Source: Crambe crambe
Lineage: Eukaryota > Porifera > Demospongiae > Poecilosclerida > Crambeidae
Assembly (NCBI GenBank): GCA_963924555.1
Contig: OZ004585.1
Span: 4,291,488 to 4,355,487, forward strand
DNA length: 64,000 nucleotides
Direction of reading: 5' to 3'
Shown here piece after piece: positions 48,386-59,702 of this stretch (within the stretch, counting starts at the first letter, position 1; each line of letters opens with the position of its first letter). Both the position numbers and the translations under genes were made by a program. The notes beneath the pieces were generated by a model. The model made no database searches. It was not told the origin of the DNA and worked only from the letters and a program-made list of their open reading frames with translations.

Positions 48386-48744
48386 TCAGATAGAGGCAAA
48401 CATAAGCTTCAAGGTAATGTAGCCATTATCTAACCTATTAAAGAGCACCTAGGCATAATAATGAATGTTCCCTGGATTTTTCTTTTGTTTCCTGGATGTC
48501 TGGATTTGACACCCAATCCTTGGATAATCCAGGGAAATCTGGATAGTTATGTAACATAGGCACACTACATAGATTGACATTGCACAATTTGAACTATAAA
48601 ATAAGTTAGTCTGCCTGCCATGAAAGCTTTATGAATCCAAAATCACCAGGCGTGATGACTGGAATAATGTTCACATACATAATTATGACATTGTTGCTTA
48701 TTCAGCATTTGAAAAGCATGGTTGCCCTTGAAATAAACAAAAAA

Positions 48745-48805
48745 TGACCAAACAAACAAACAAACAAACAAATAAACAAACAAACAAACAAACAACAAAA
48801 AAAAC
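48745..48805. repeat. (CAAA)n simple repeat
   Basis: About a dozen CAAA/AAAC units from ACCAAACAAACAAAC to AACAAAAAAAACC. Confidence 0.85.
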
Positions 48806-48925
48806 CTTTTCTAGAGCTGATTGGCTCCAACTAGTATAATTAGTGAATGGCTATTCCAGCTAGGAAGCTGCATATGTAGAGAGCTGAAATGTTTACCACA
48901 AAGAAAGCATTTGGGCCTATAGTGA

Positions 48926-50022
48926 TAAAGGAAAAAATATTTATTCTAAATAAAAAAGAGAAGTAGGGATGGCTGTGTGCAGTTCAAAAAAGTTCAGCAA
49001 CAAGAGAGTGAATTTCAGTCCAGTAACCTCTTACCCATCACCAACTACGAGCCAACTATTCCTACTTCATTCCCATAGCTAAAGGGAGTGAAGTAGGAAT
49101 AGTTGGCTCATAGTTGATGGGTAAGGGGTTACTTGACTGAAGTTCACTCTCTTGTTCCTGAACTTTTTTGAACCTCACACAGCCATCCCTACTTCTCTTT
49201 TTTATTTAGAATAAATATTTTTCCTTTACTTTTTTTTGATGTAATGTTCTATTATTAAATTTTTATTATAGGCAACTGGATGTTATCAAAAGTTAAAGTT
49301 CATGTATTGTTACTATGTAGTTCATTGCTGATCTCATCATAATATTGTATGTGAGCCAACTGATCTGGAAGATCTATACAGTTTATAATAAGATTGCCAT
49401 TGACATAATTTTGTATATAATTTTTAAGGCCTTTACTGATATGTACCTGATATGCTGTTGCATCAAGGGTTGATTCATTCATAACCAGACTAGTGCCTAG
49501 GGTTTACGCTCTGAGCATTGAGAGACCAACATCGAGAGAAAGCTAATGACAGATTCACTAGCTAGTCAGTTGCGAGGTCAAAGTCCAAGAATCATGTGTA
49601 CGGGGCGGGGCATAAAAATGTCTGCCTTGTTGTAGGTTGAAAGCTAACAAGTTGGAAAATGACATGCTATTTTTGAACATGTCTATCTAAAGGTAAAGGA
49701 TTATAGCGCAGTCATTTCTGAGTATAATAGATTGGTACAAGAATTATAGCATTTAAATGAACCATTTCTGAAATAAGTTGTTTGATGATGATGATGATGA
49801 CCAGATGAAAACGGCGATTTTTGAAGTCGCTGTAAAATGATGCTGCTTTGTTCTCTGCTCTTCATACTTGAGTCCTAGCATGTTGAAGGTGTTCTGTCTT
49901 CAAGTTAGGAGTTGCTGACTGCAGGAGGTAAGTATTCTGGAGTTATGAAAGAAAATATCAAGTACTACTCCAATGGAGCATCCGCGCCATCTCTACTTAG
50001 AGAGTACTATCGTACTCTCTGA
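48926..50022. mobile_element. 1.1-kb foldback element (complete)
   Basis: The left end is a 303-bp palindrome, 48,926-49,228 (TAAAGGAAAAAATATTTATT... and complement; boxes GTAGGGATGGCTGTG and CAGCCATCCCTAC). The body carries GGCAACTGGATG, 'ataaccagactagtgcctag' and GTTGTTTGATGATGATGATG. The right end is CATCTCTACTT plus the small hairpin AGAGAGTAC-TATC-GTACTCTCT (49,999-50,020) and GAT. GATAAA occurs at both outer borders. It contains no transposase frame. Inverted full copy: 55,937-57,048. Confidence 0.8.
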
Positions 50023-50500
50023 TAAACAACTATATGCATGTCAGTTGCTTATTACAATCTCATAGGAGTATACACAAGTATAACTAAGATGCATACTATA
50101 GTTAATGCTCCATAAGCCTGGGGTATTTTGGAGTATAAACCTAGACTAAGGGTGTATGCCATTGACATGCATGTGGCTATGAATTATAATTATTAATTGG
50201 TTCAATTGGTTATTGTGAGGGCATTATTAAATTTAATCCACTATCCAAAGGAATAAAAATTAAGTTGGTCTGGCTTAATAACAAAATGGAATTTTAAATG
50301 AGGTTAACATTGCATGAATCACGCCCCCAGAGCACGTGCTTTCAGATTACCCAGCTGCCACGAGGAGCATGAGGAGCCAGAAAGGGTTGCCACTGGCATT
50401 ACTACTCTGTTTCTCCTGCCCACCTCTCCCTCTTATAGTAAGGTACAATATATAATATTGTTTTGCAATGTATTTTGTTATACAATGTGTTTTGTGACGT

Positions 50501-51275
50501 GTGTGATGTATTTTGTTATTGCACCTGTTGTATTTGAGTTTTTTTACCAATGTGTTGGTTCTGTGTTGTATTTGTTCATTCCTCTTGTATTTATGTCTTT
50601 GTTTTGTGATGCACACAGACATTCAAGCTCCACTCTCCTCGGAGAGTGTGATAGTGCAAGAGCCATTGCACACATCCCCCAGCTACTTACATTTGGGTGC
50701 CAGGTCCGATTAACCTGGATGTTGTAGCCAACACTTAGGCCAGGCTCCTGGCCGCACCAAGGTGCCATGTTCTGCATCATTGGGCCAACTGCCTTTATAT
50801 TGAATGCACCTTGCCTAGGCCCAGCACCCCTAGCCAATGCAAGTGGTCCCACCCAGGACCTGACACCCCCTACCCCCTCTGCTTGGGGAGTGAGTGTTGG
50901 CTACAACATCCTCCGCTCAGAGGTTAATCGGACCTGGCACCTAAATGTAATTAGCTGGAGGGTGTGTGCAATGGCTCTTGCCTATCACACTCTCCGAGGA
51001 GAGTGGAGATTAAATGTTTGTGTGCATCACGAAACAAAGAACATTATACAAGAGGAACGAACAAATACAACACAGAACCAACACATTGGTAACAAACTCA
51101 AATACAACAGGTGCAATAACAAAATACATCACACGCACAAAAGCTGCCCACCAACTGAGTGCTCCCACAGCCAGGCTCCTGGCCGCACCAAGGTGCCAGG
51201 TCCTGCACCTTGCCTAGGCCCAGCACCCCTAGCCAATGCAAGTGGTCCCACTCAGGACCTGACACCCCTGGGGAG
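50501..51275. repeat. Inverted repeat with nested direct repeat, GC-richer
   Basis: Arms 50,501-50,744 and 50,892-51,135 are complementary (GTGTGATGTATTTTGTTATT, GCACACAGACATTC, ACACTCTCC/GGAGAGTGT, GTGCCAGGTCCGATTAACC). The block GCCAGGCTCCTGGCCGCACC ... CAGGACCTGACACCCC occurs directly repeated at about 50,738-50,870 and 51,170-51,272. Overlapping open frames (up to 211 residues) show no domain and come from the GC-rich repeat. Confidence 0.7.
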
Positions 51276-51422
51276 TTGGGAGCACTCATTTGGGGGGTGG
51301 CTCTTGCACATTACCAAACCTTTTCTCCTTCTCCTTAAGAGTTTTGGAGATGCAGGATGGCTGGTTTTCAGTAGCGTGATCATAGCAAGGTTATGTAGCT
51401 AATATTAAATATATCAACACAC

Positions 51423-51462
51423 CTTGTGATGGAGCATCTGTAAGAGAAGTAGAATCTGCTGA
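51423..51462 (-). CDS. Small juxtamembrane exon b (candidate)
   Basis: A 40-nt exon (CACATGCAG/TCAGCAGATTC ... CATCACAAG/GTGTG) encoding SADSTSLTDAPSQ. It enters in phase 0 and leaves in phase 1, matching the end of 51,553-51,596 and the start of ankyrin exon 2. It is short, so support rests on splice sites and phase only. Confidence 0.45.
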
Positions 51463-51552
51463 CTGCATGTGACATAATGACATAATGTCAACAGATAGAC
51501 CAACAATACCTACGTACTTAATTAATCTCAAATAGCAATAGGTCTTACTTAC

Positions 51553-51596
51553 ATTTGGGGAGATCTGCTGAAGTTGTACATTATTCTCTGGAACAT
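51553..51596 (-). CDS. Small juxtamembrane exon a (candidate)
   Basis: A 44-nt exon (TTGTCTTTCAG/ATGTTCC ... CCCCAAAT/GTAAGTAAG) with a strong acceptor and a near-ideal donor, encoding DVPENNVQLQQISPN when joined to the TM exon. It would place a polar juxtamembrane segment right after the KRIIMKR stop-transfer. Confidence 0.5.
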
Positions 51597-52559
51597 CTGA
51601 AAGACAAAATAGTAACTAAGTATTTCACAAAGTTCTTTATTGAAAGTCCAACCACAGAAAGTATGACACAATTTGGTCACATATAATACAATGATGGCTT
51701 GGCTTTATTGTATTTTGATTTGCATGCATGCATAATAATTATTGATCACCTTGAAACCAGAATTACTAATGTGTGTACGTACTTAATTTGCTTTAAGATG
51801 AGCTACATCAGAAGTAAACTTTTTTATGCTGACCTATGTACATTTATACAGCTAGTAAGTTTTATTAGCTCTGCTGCTTATACTCTCACATGTCGGGGCT
51901 ATTCCTCAAGCTATCCCGGTGCAACAGGAGTAGTTTTACACTACTAGTGAAGAAGGGATAGTCAGTCCAAGTAGTGCAAATAGTTACGTATTGAAAATAA
52001 GGGTATTTTGGTTAAAAAGTTAGCTAGTATTTCTACTCTCTTTAAGACTTCTGTGACAGCTCTTGTCTTGCATAGGAGTAAGTACTCTAGCTCAAGTAGT
52101 CGGGCATGCAATGTGGGTACGTGTAGTTGGGGGAGGGTGGGGGCGATTGGTAAGGAGTAACTTATCAGGGGTAGATTTAGCCCTTGAAATTGATAGTTTT
52201 CCACCTGTGGTAATACCTGGTGCACTTTTTCACCAGAAATTTTAAGCTGACCACACCCATATTTATTAACCATGCCCATTTCACAACAATAACAGTATTA
52301 AAGAGTAGTTTGGTATAAGAATTTGATATTGGTGCTGATGAAGATGGCTTTGAAGATGGTGCTGACTGATGGCCCAGCTATTTCTATGTCTAAAGCTTCA
52401 TAACATTCAGCTCTGTATCTCAATGTCTAAACATTCAGCTGTAGCCTCTAAAGTAGCTAGAAACTATACTGGCTGAAACCTAACCAAAATGCTAAGTGCT
52501 ATAGCTACATTCCCATCGCTTCTTTCTCAGATTAAAAATTATGCTTCCAGCTTTGAGTG

Positions 52560-52720
52560 TAAAGACGATTATAAAAAAAAAAACAAAAAAAAAAAAACAA
52601 AAAAAAACCAAAAGAGAAATAAAAATGGGACAAATGAAAACAACAACAAAAACAAATTAACAAAAATCAAAAGAAAAGCAACAACATTTAAAAAAATGAG
52701 AACCCAAAACAGTCTGTGCA
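52560..52720. repeat. A-rich low-complexity tract
   Basis: Runs of AAAAAC and CAAAAAAAAAAAAC up to about 52,720. The lysine-rich frame across it is not considered coding. Confidence 0.8.
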
Positions 52721-52820
52721 TGTGCTGACAATCTAATATTCAACCATTTTCTGGAACACTAGCTAAATCTGCCCCATGTTCATGAACCGTTTACCCCATC
52801 CCTTGCTACTAATACAGATA

Positions 52821-53117
52821 GAAAAATATTTGGCCTATTCTAAATAAAAAGAAAAATAGCTAGCTAGGGATGGTTGTGTGCAGTAGCTACAAAAAAGTTC
52901 AGCAACAAAAGAGTGAACTTCAATCAAGTAGCTAACCCCTTACCCATCACCAATATGACCAAACTACAACTACAAGCTAACTATTCCTACTTCACTCCCT
53001 TAATATTTCATCTTGGCCTGTCATTGGAGCTCATAGTTTATTGGTGATGGGTAATGGGTTACTTGACTCTCTTGTTGCTGACTTTTTTGAACCGCACACA
53101 TCTTTTTTTCCTTCACC
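52821..53117. mobile_element. Degenerate foldback palindrome (AAATATTTATTC family)
   Basis: Same blocks as 48,926-49,228 (GGGATGGTTGTGTGCAG, AAGTTCAGCAACAAAAGAG, TAACCCCTTACCCATCACC), with losses in the right arm. A decayed small-hairpin piece, AGTACTATCATACTCTCTGAT, lies at 53,414-53,434, so the whole damaged element may span 52,821-53,434. Confidence 0.6.
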
Positions 53118-53618
53118 ATTTTCTGATGCTATAGGAAACTGGATGCTGTTATCCTGCTATCCAAGTGAAAGTTCATGTATTGTAGCTATGTAGTTCATTG
53201 GAGGTTTCATCATAATATTGTATGAGCTAACTGGAAGGACAAATGCTGATCACATCTAGCTACGTATACAGTTTACTGTAGATTCAGGCTAATAAGCACA
53301 TGTGCTTATCACACTAGACGACAAGGTTTATGCGCAATATGCACCTAATTATCTTAACCACACCCACATGTTACCATTATGCTTATGGCTGTTTATAAAC
53401 ACTAATAGACTAAGTACTATCATACTCTCTGATAAATAAATTTCTTTTACTCGTGATACTAGGTACAGTGCCTTGCTGACTTGTAGCTTGTCAGGTTAAT
53501 CAAAAGCAGGAGTTACTATAAGCAATCTATGGATTGGCTAGTGTATCCATAAGATAATTGACCCGACAAAAATTGTGAAACCATAATGCATAATCTAAAG
53601 TGCATCCTTATAGCTAAC

Positions 53619-53744
53619 CTCTTTTCATAATGATTCTTTTTATAATGATTATGATGATAGTCACAGTCAGTGTCATCGCAATCACAATCACAATCACAAT
53701 CACAGTTGGTACCACAATCTGAACCAGAGTTCCAGTTCTATCGC
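53619..53744 (-). CDS. Transmembrane-helix exon of a receptor
   Basis: A 126-nt exon (ATAATTATAG/GCGATAG ... AAAAGAG/GTTAGC), phase 1 both sides, encoding GDRTGTLVQIVVPT, then a run of alternating Val/Ile from repeated GTGATT codons, then AMTLTVTIIIIIIKRIIMKR. The helix of about 25-28 residues plus the basic KRIIMKR end marks a type I membrane protein with the C-terminus inside the cell. The 5' neighbour is the Ser/Thr repeat exon at 54,003-54,158. It resembles the receptor TM exons in phase and position, not in sequence. Confidence 0.65.
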
Positions 53745-53911
53745 CTATAATTATTAATGAGGGAAGGAAATCCAGGTAGTGAAAGAATTGTATGACATTG
53801 TATATTATCTATATACCTAATTCCTCTACATAATAATAATCTTTGAATTATACTGTAAAGTACATAAATTTGCTATTGGCATTTATTGTTCATGCTATCT
53901 CTGCCTATGCA

Positions 53912-53937
53912 ACGTGTGTGTGTGTGTGTGTGTGTGT
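53912..53937. repeat. (TG)n microsatellite
   Basis: About 12 GT units in the intron between the TM and the mucin-like exons. Confidence 0.9.
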
Positions 53938-54002
53938 GGGAACTATTATTAAGTTAGTCAACAATCTCCATCTTTGGGGTATGACCTGTAGAATGACAGT
54001 AC

Positions 54003-54158
54003 CTGTTGGTGTTGAGTCAGAAGTTGTTGTGAAACTTGTAGTTGACGCTGTGTCAAAGCTTGTGGTGAAACTTGCATTGAAGCTTGTGGTGAAACTTGCA
54101 TTGAAGCTTGTGGTGAAACTTGCATTGAAGCTTGTGGTGAAGCTTGTAGTGAAGGATC
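54003..54158 (-). CDS. Mucin-like stalk exon built from a 24-bp minisatellite
   Basis: A 156-nt exon (ATTTTTTTAG/GATCC ... CCAACAG/GTACTG), phase 1 both sides. It encodes about 52 residues made of a repeated SFTTSFNA unit (three near-identical 8-residue copies, more degenerate ones around them) and ending TTTSDSTPT. Each unit has an N-A-S glycosylation sequon and Ser/Thr for O-glycans. This is a typical extended, glycosylated stalk next to a membrane helix. Upstream extracellular exons (beyond 54,158) were not found and may lie behind the repeats or outside the window. Confidence 0.6.
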
Positions 54159-54477
54159 CTAAAAAAATATTCGTAAATAGCTAGCTACTACTATTTTATT
54201 TAGTGATATACGTACATAAGGGTATATGCATTTTTTGAGGTATATAGCTAGTATGCTTCTTCAGCATTTTGGCGAGTTAGGCATTTTGTATCCCATGCCA
54301 AGATTTTTGGGGCTCAAATGATATTTTCTTTATGCTGTCAACAATTAATCAAGCCTCATTCCTAGGCCTTCTTTGTGGGGAGGAAAAGGTGCCTGGCATC
54401 CATTGTTTGTGCATGTGCCAGATTATTCTCACTACACTAGCTATAGTATAACACCACCTATGTTTATGATGATGTTC

Positions 54478-54850
54478 TATTGTCAGTGTGATGAAACTTT
54501 ACAGACATGATGAAGGCAGAAGAAATTGTACCACCACTAGCATGCACGAGTCAATATCTGTGTATTATTAGTTATGTAGAGCTCAAGGCCTTCCTCGGAG
54601 ACTGCCTGCAGGTCATCTCACTGTTGATCTGCTGATGAACGTTTTTGCTGGAATTGCTGCATGCTTTCATACCTTAAAAACGTTTAGTAATTTCTAACTC
54701 AACTATGTTTAATTGGGCCGTTCAACGCAAAGTGCTATAATGCCTGCTTTGCGTTTATTCGCACACGGTTTTTTTACAATGCTTGAGCGTTCTAACGACG
54801 TTGTACAGCAACGCAATGGGAACTTTTTTATGATGAAGACTGTAGCTGAA
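54478..54850. repeat. Dispersed ~0.4-kb repeat family (copy 3, inverted)
   Basis: Carries ATGATGAAGGCAGAAG, GAGCTCAAGGCCTTCC, GAATTGCTGCATGC, GCGTTCTAACGACGTTG and ATGATGAA in reverse orientation to 37,566-37,985. The open frame on it is incidental. Confidence 0.7.
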
Positions 54851-55935
54851 GATGGCTATTATTTTGCTGTAGCTTTTTTCCTTGGTGATTATAAAGAAGC
54901 GAATAGCCAGGGCAGTTATGTTTCATGTTGAACTTGAGCATTAGCTCAAATATAGAAAACATGAAGATGGGATTAGAAACAATCATTGCCCTGATATAAT
55001 GATGCCATCTATGTTAGCTATCACTAAAATTTCATCACACAAAAACCTGGGAGAAGTCGGCCACAATTTGGCCAGAAAGAAAGCTGAAGAACCGTGGATG
55101 TTACTGGATTTTTATCAGCTATCTAAAGCTAAAGATACTATCTTTCAGGCTATAGCTACATGCAACATGATTGGCCCTCCAGAGACAAAAAAGTTATTTC
55201 ACCTAGAAAGTTCCACATGTCAGTGCCTGTGAAGAGAAAAATAAGAGGCCAAAATGTGTTCAAAAAGCATGTCTTACTGCCATCAGAAACTCTGAACAGC
55301 AGTCTTGACCCACAATCAAGATCTAGGTCCATGAGGCGGGAACTAGCCATGATCAGGTTAGTGTGAGCTCATGCCTTTTGATAGACATTTCTAAAAATTT
55401 ATTTGGCAAGCGAAGTGAGCTTACCCCCTATTCAGATTTTAATACATACTTCACATTTAATATGCATGTGCATACATTCTGACTCCACAAATGAAACAAA
55501 CACTAGAGCTTATTGCTTTCTACAGCATTTTGTCATAGAGGCTCTAGGCTTATCTAAGTGGATTGTAGGCACTTGGCTTTCATTATACAGTCTCCTGTGG
55601 ATGCAGCTATTCATCCTGACAGCAATTTAAAGTTAACCTCACAGGAGACTATACTTACCATACAAAGTTTACGCTGCCGCATGCATGTATATTTAATGAA
55701 TTATGTCATCAATTTAAGTATAATGTGGATGTCATCAGCTTTTTTTAATTAGCGAAATTATCAGTCTATTCCAGACCTTGTTATCATTCTCCTGGGTGCA
55801 AACATCTGAGAACTTGCACTGAACTGTGCTTTAATGACCATTTCTGCTTACTCTGTTTCAAAAGTCCAGCACCCACAGCTCTCAGGAAGGTCCATCGATT
55901 TACTTGCTGTTTTGCACCATCCTTCTGTCCTAAAT
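54851..55935. other. Unassigned region, no supported gene
   Basis: Overlapping short frames on both strands (for example 54,999-55,366) contain no recognised domain. ATTATACAGTCTCCTGTGGATG (about 55,583) and ACCTCACAGGAGACTATA (about 55,637) form a local inverted repeat. Treat as non-coding until expression is seen. Confidence 0.4.
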
Positions 55936-55936
55936 A

Positions 55937-57048
55937 TCAGAGAGTACGATAGTACTCTCTAAGTAGGGATGGCACGGATGCTCCATTGGAGTAGTAGTTG
56001 ATATTTTCTTTCATAACTCCAGAATACTTACCTCCTGCAGTCAGCAACTCCTAACTTGAAGACAGAACACCTTCAACATGCTAGGACTCAAGTATGAAGA
56101 GCAGAGAACAAAGCAGTATCATTTTACAGCGACTTCAAAAATTGCCGTTTTCATCTGGTCGTTCATCATTATCATCATCATCATCATCATCATCAAACAG
56201 CATAATTTTCAGAAATGGTTTATTCAAATACTGTAATTCTTATACCAATCTACTCAGAAATGACTGCGCTTTAATCCTTTACCTTTAAATCGACATGTTC
56301 AAGAATAGCACGTCATTTTCCAACTTGTTAGCTTTCAACCTACAACGAGGCAGACATTTTTATGCCCCGCCCCGTAACACATGATTCTTGGACTTCGACC
56401 TCGCAACTGACTAGTGAATCTGTCATTAGCTTTCTCCGAGGCTTTCTCTCTTGTTGTTGGTCTCTCGATGCTCAGAGCGTAAACCCTAGGCACTAGTCTG
56501 GTTATGAATCAACCCTTGATGTAACAGTATATCAGGTACATATCAGTAAAGGCCTTAAAAATTATATACAAAATTATTTCAACGGCAATCTTATTATAAA
56601 CTATAGATCTTCCAGATCAGTCGGCTCATGATGAAATCTGCAACAAACTACATAGCTACAATACATGAACTTTAACTTTGATAGCATCCAGTTGCCTATA
56701 ATAAAAAAAATTAGAACATTACATCAAAAAAGATGAACAAATAAAGGAAAAAATATTTATTCTAAGAGAAGTAGCGATGGCTGTGTGCAGTTTAAAAAAG
56801 TTCAGCATCAAAAGAGTGAACTTCAGTCAAGTAACCCCTTACCCATCACCAACTACGAGGTAACTATTCCTACTTCACTCCCTTTATATCTCATCATGGG
56901 AGTGAAGTAGGAATAGTTGGCTTGTAGTTGGTGATGGGTAAGGGGTTACTTGACTGAAGTTCACTCTCTTGATGCTGAACTTTTTTGAACCGCACACAGC
57001 CATCCCTACTTCTCTTTTTTATTTAGAATAAATATTTTTTTCCTTTAT
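55937..57048. mobile_element. 1.1-kb foldback element (complete, inverted)
   Basis: Left end TCAGAGAGTACGATAGTACTC (small hairpin 55,939-55,960) with AAGTAGGGATGGC. The body is the complement of 49,230-49,980, including CATCATCATCATC and the GTAAACCCTAGGCACTAGTC block. The right end is the 308-bp palindrome 56,741-57,048. With 48,926-50,022 it defines both ends of the family. AT flanks each border. Confidence 0.8.
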
Positions 57049-57057
57049 TCCATTCTA

Positions 57058-57715
57058 CTAGACCAAAGCAAAACTTTCTTGCAGTCACCACCTTGAAGGA
57101 CCTTTTGATTGAAGAAATAGCCTCTCTGGCTCTTACACCCTCTTTCCAGTCAGTTCAGGGGATTTGCTTAGATGCTGGTGATGTTCTTTCTGTGGCCACT
57201 GTGGTTGATCGAGACAGGCCCAGCCATGATTTAATGGTGGCTAATGGATTCAGTTTATTTCTTGCACCCTTTAAAATCCCGTCGACTGCTAATTTGGAGT
57301 GGAGTGAAGGAATTAGGTACCTTTGTATTCACCATGTATGGGAGAGGTGTCAATCAGTTGATGGGCCATTGCAGGGTATTCGTGTAAGGCCTTGCTTGCC
57401 AATTTCTTGGACAGTTGAGCCAAGAAATTTTGTGGGGTTGTTGACGACATTGTTGGTTACCCTACTACTTATTTTGAAGGATACATACTTAGCTTTTTGC
57501 GGACTTCCCATCGGTCTACAAAAGGCAATGCAATCTTCTCATTTGACTCATCACTCAATATCACTCTTTTGTTTATATCTCATTTTACATGATTTTTTTG
57601 TTGCTGTTGTTGTTTGTTTGTTTGTTTGTTTCATTTTTTGTTGCATTTTAGTTTTGTTTTTTCCTCCTCAACCCTTGCCAAGACTATTGTCAGTCAGATT
57701 TGCTTTGTAGCCTTG
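57058..57715 (+). other. Long open frame of unknown nature
   Basis: A 205-residue plus-strand frame (57,093-57,710, TTG start only). The first part (EEIASLALTPSFQSVQ, DAGDVLSVATVVDRDRP) looks protein-like in composition. The last third is Val/Phe-rich from a (TTG)n/(TTTG)n tract at 57,600-57,635. No domain, splice support or paralogue. It begins immediately after a foldback element. Confidence 0.2.
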
Positions 57716-57799
57716 AGACCTGGGGTAGCTTTTATCATTTTATCATTATTACTTTGCTTACTTGCTCATTATGAATGAAGAAAGTTATGATAATAATGA

Positions 57800-58437
57800 T
57801 TCTACGGTAGGCCGCAAAAAAAAGTTCCTGTTCCGTCCACGTAGGACTGGCGTTGAACACCTTGACCGTTGTAGTTTCTACACAGTCACCCGTGCGTTTA
57901 ATTTTCTACACCGTTAACATCAAGTATTGCACGCCTGTGCCCACCGTTCAACGCTCATGAAGAAATGGTCCCTTTGCCTATCAAAAGTGTGCAATTTTGC
58001 TAAGAAGCATAGCTACAGTATGTACGTACGTAGGTGAAAAAACGTTATTACAAAACGTAACCCTAAGCCTAAAATCTTATAGAACTATACGTAGCTATCT
58101 CTCTAGGCTGACTAGCTATCTCTCTAAGCTGACTAGCACTAGAGCTAGCTAGCTAGCTATGTAGTTCTGCACTTACAGCTAGCTATAGTATATTGTTCTA
58201 TTGTCAGATTTGCAGTATGATGAAACTTTACAGACACGATGAAGGCAGAAGAAATTGTACCACCACTAGCATGCACAAGTCGATATCTGTGTATTATGTA
58301 TTATTATAGCTACGTAGAGCTCAAGACCTTCCTCGGAGACTGCCTGCAGGTCATCTTGCTGTCGATATGCTGATGACATGATATGAACGTTTTTGCTGGA
58401 ATTGCTGCATGCTTTCATACCGTAAAAATTCGAACTC
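57800..58437. repeat. Dispersed ~0.4-kb repeat family (copy 4, split)
   Basis: 57,800-57,965 holds GTTCCGTCCACGTAGGACTG and TTGACCGTTGTAGTTTCTACAC. 58,203-58,437 holds ATGATGAAACTTTACAGACAC, TTCCTCGGAGACTGCCTGCAGG and GGAATTGCTGCATGC. Both are inverted relative to 37,566-37,985, with unrelated sequence between them. TGTGCAACGC/GTTAACGGTGTAG words also link 57,900-57,950 to 42,120-42,165. Confidence 0.6.
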
Positions 58438-59042
58438 AACGGATCTGACTAAAACATGGACCGGACCGGACCACTGGACCACGCACGAAATGAAAAATGC
58501 GCATGCGCGCTTGATTTGCTATCGACTGGCTAAAGATCTGGGACACAGCCCTGGACTTTAGAGGTACCAAGGCAATACAGACCCATGTTTGGCAGCATCC
58601 CATGCAGCCTATGCGATCAGTATGTGAATGAACAGATCCAAGGACAAGAGATGAGCAAGGAAGATATCAAAAAGATCCTTATATCACCCTTATGGACCTT
58701 GCACCTATCATTGCACTATTTTCCACCATGCCCACCTGAAGGGGGCATTTTTTTCATCAGTTTTATTTCACTCTCACTTGTTTGTGCCGCTGTGGCTTAT
58801 TCAAACTTGAATTGAATTGACTAAACATCATGACTAAACATCCTAGCTCAAAATGGAGATTGTTTTCTGCTAAAGTGTGTTAATAGCTAGTTGTATGTGT
58901 TGAGATCAGTACAGTGTATTGCCATTAGCCAGTAACTATAGCTATAGCTATCATGGAATGTACAGTAGTACATCATCTAGTGTTTGCTACTTGCCTTATG
59001 AAGTGATAAATGTGATAACTATGATCTGGCCATTGGTATTTG

Positions 59043-59471
59043 CAGGGGCGGATTTAGAGGGGGGTCTAGGGGGGTCAGGACCCCCCCTCCAACCTCTGCC
59101 TAGTAGCAGTAGCTCCAGTTTATGTCTCAGCGTTCCACATAGTACCACATGCACAGTTGGAAAGCGCGCGATTCGATTACAATTTCTTTCGATGACGACC
59201 ATTGGGTAAACTGAGCATGCGCACATGCACTTTCTGAGTTTGTAGCAATGAAGAGAGCAGCTAGCAGCCATCAAACCACTGACCAAGTATTTCAAAAGGT
59301 ATACGATTTTAGCATAACAATTTATGATTTTATTAATTAACTCGTTGGACACGGTCAAGCACAGTGGCAGATGTGGAATGCCATCTGCATTGAGTACCCG
59401 CTTATCCGTGTGGATATGCCTAACACTATACAACTGACCCCCCCTTCTAAATATTCCTGGATCCGCCCCTG
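59043..59471. mobile_element. 429-bp MITE with CAGGGGCGGAT ends
   Basis: Ends CAGGGGCGGATTTAGAGGGG and its imperfect complement (CTGGATCCGCCCCTG). The 5-bp word ATTTG precedes and follows the element (59,038-59,042; 59,472-59,476). CAGGGGCGGAT termini are known from hAT-type non-autonomous elements in invertebrates, which usually make longer target duplications, so the family call is tentative. Frames across it are not coding. Confidence 0.65.
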
Positions 59472-59702
59472 ATTTGGCATAATTATTCTAACTGTCAGTT
59501 ATAATAAGTGCTTGCTACTTGCCTTACAAAGTGATAACTATGATCTGGCTATGGGTAGTTGTCTTCAGCTCTATTTAGCTACTACATAATCTACAATACA
59601 GTAGCAGTCAAAAAAATTTCCTGTTCCATTTACTGTAGTTCACAATCTAGCTAGTTGTGCTAAGGCTAAGCTTAGACATACTCTTAATCTAGCGCTATTA
59701 TT

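Noticed and set aside
50767..51402. 211-residue plus-strand frame
   Set aside because: It runs across both the inverted arm and the direct repeat of a GC-rich repeat and has no recognisable domain.
53660..53700. Cys/Asp repeat peptide from the CACAATCACAAT tract
   Set aside because: A different frame, with matched splice phases on both sides, reads as a Val/Ile transmembrane helix with a basic end, which is the better explanation.
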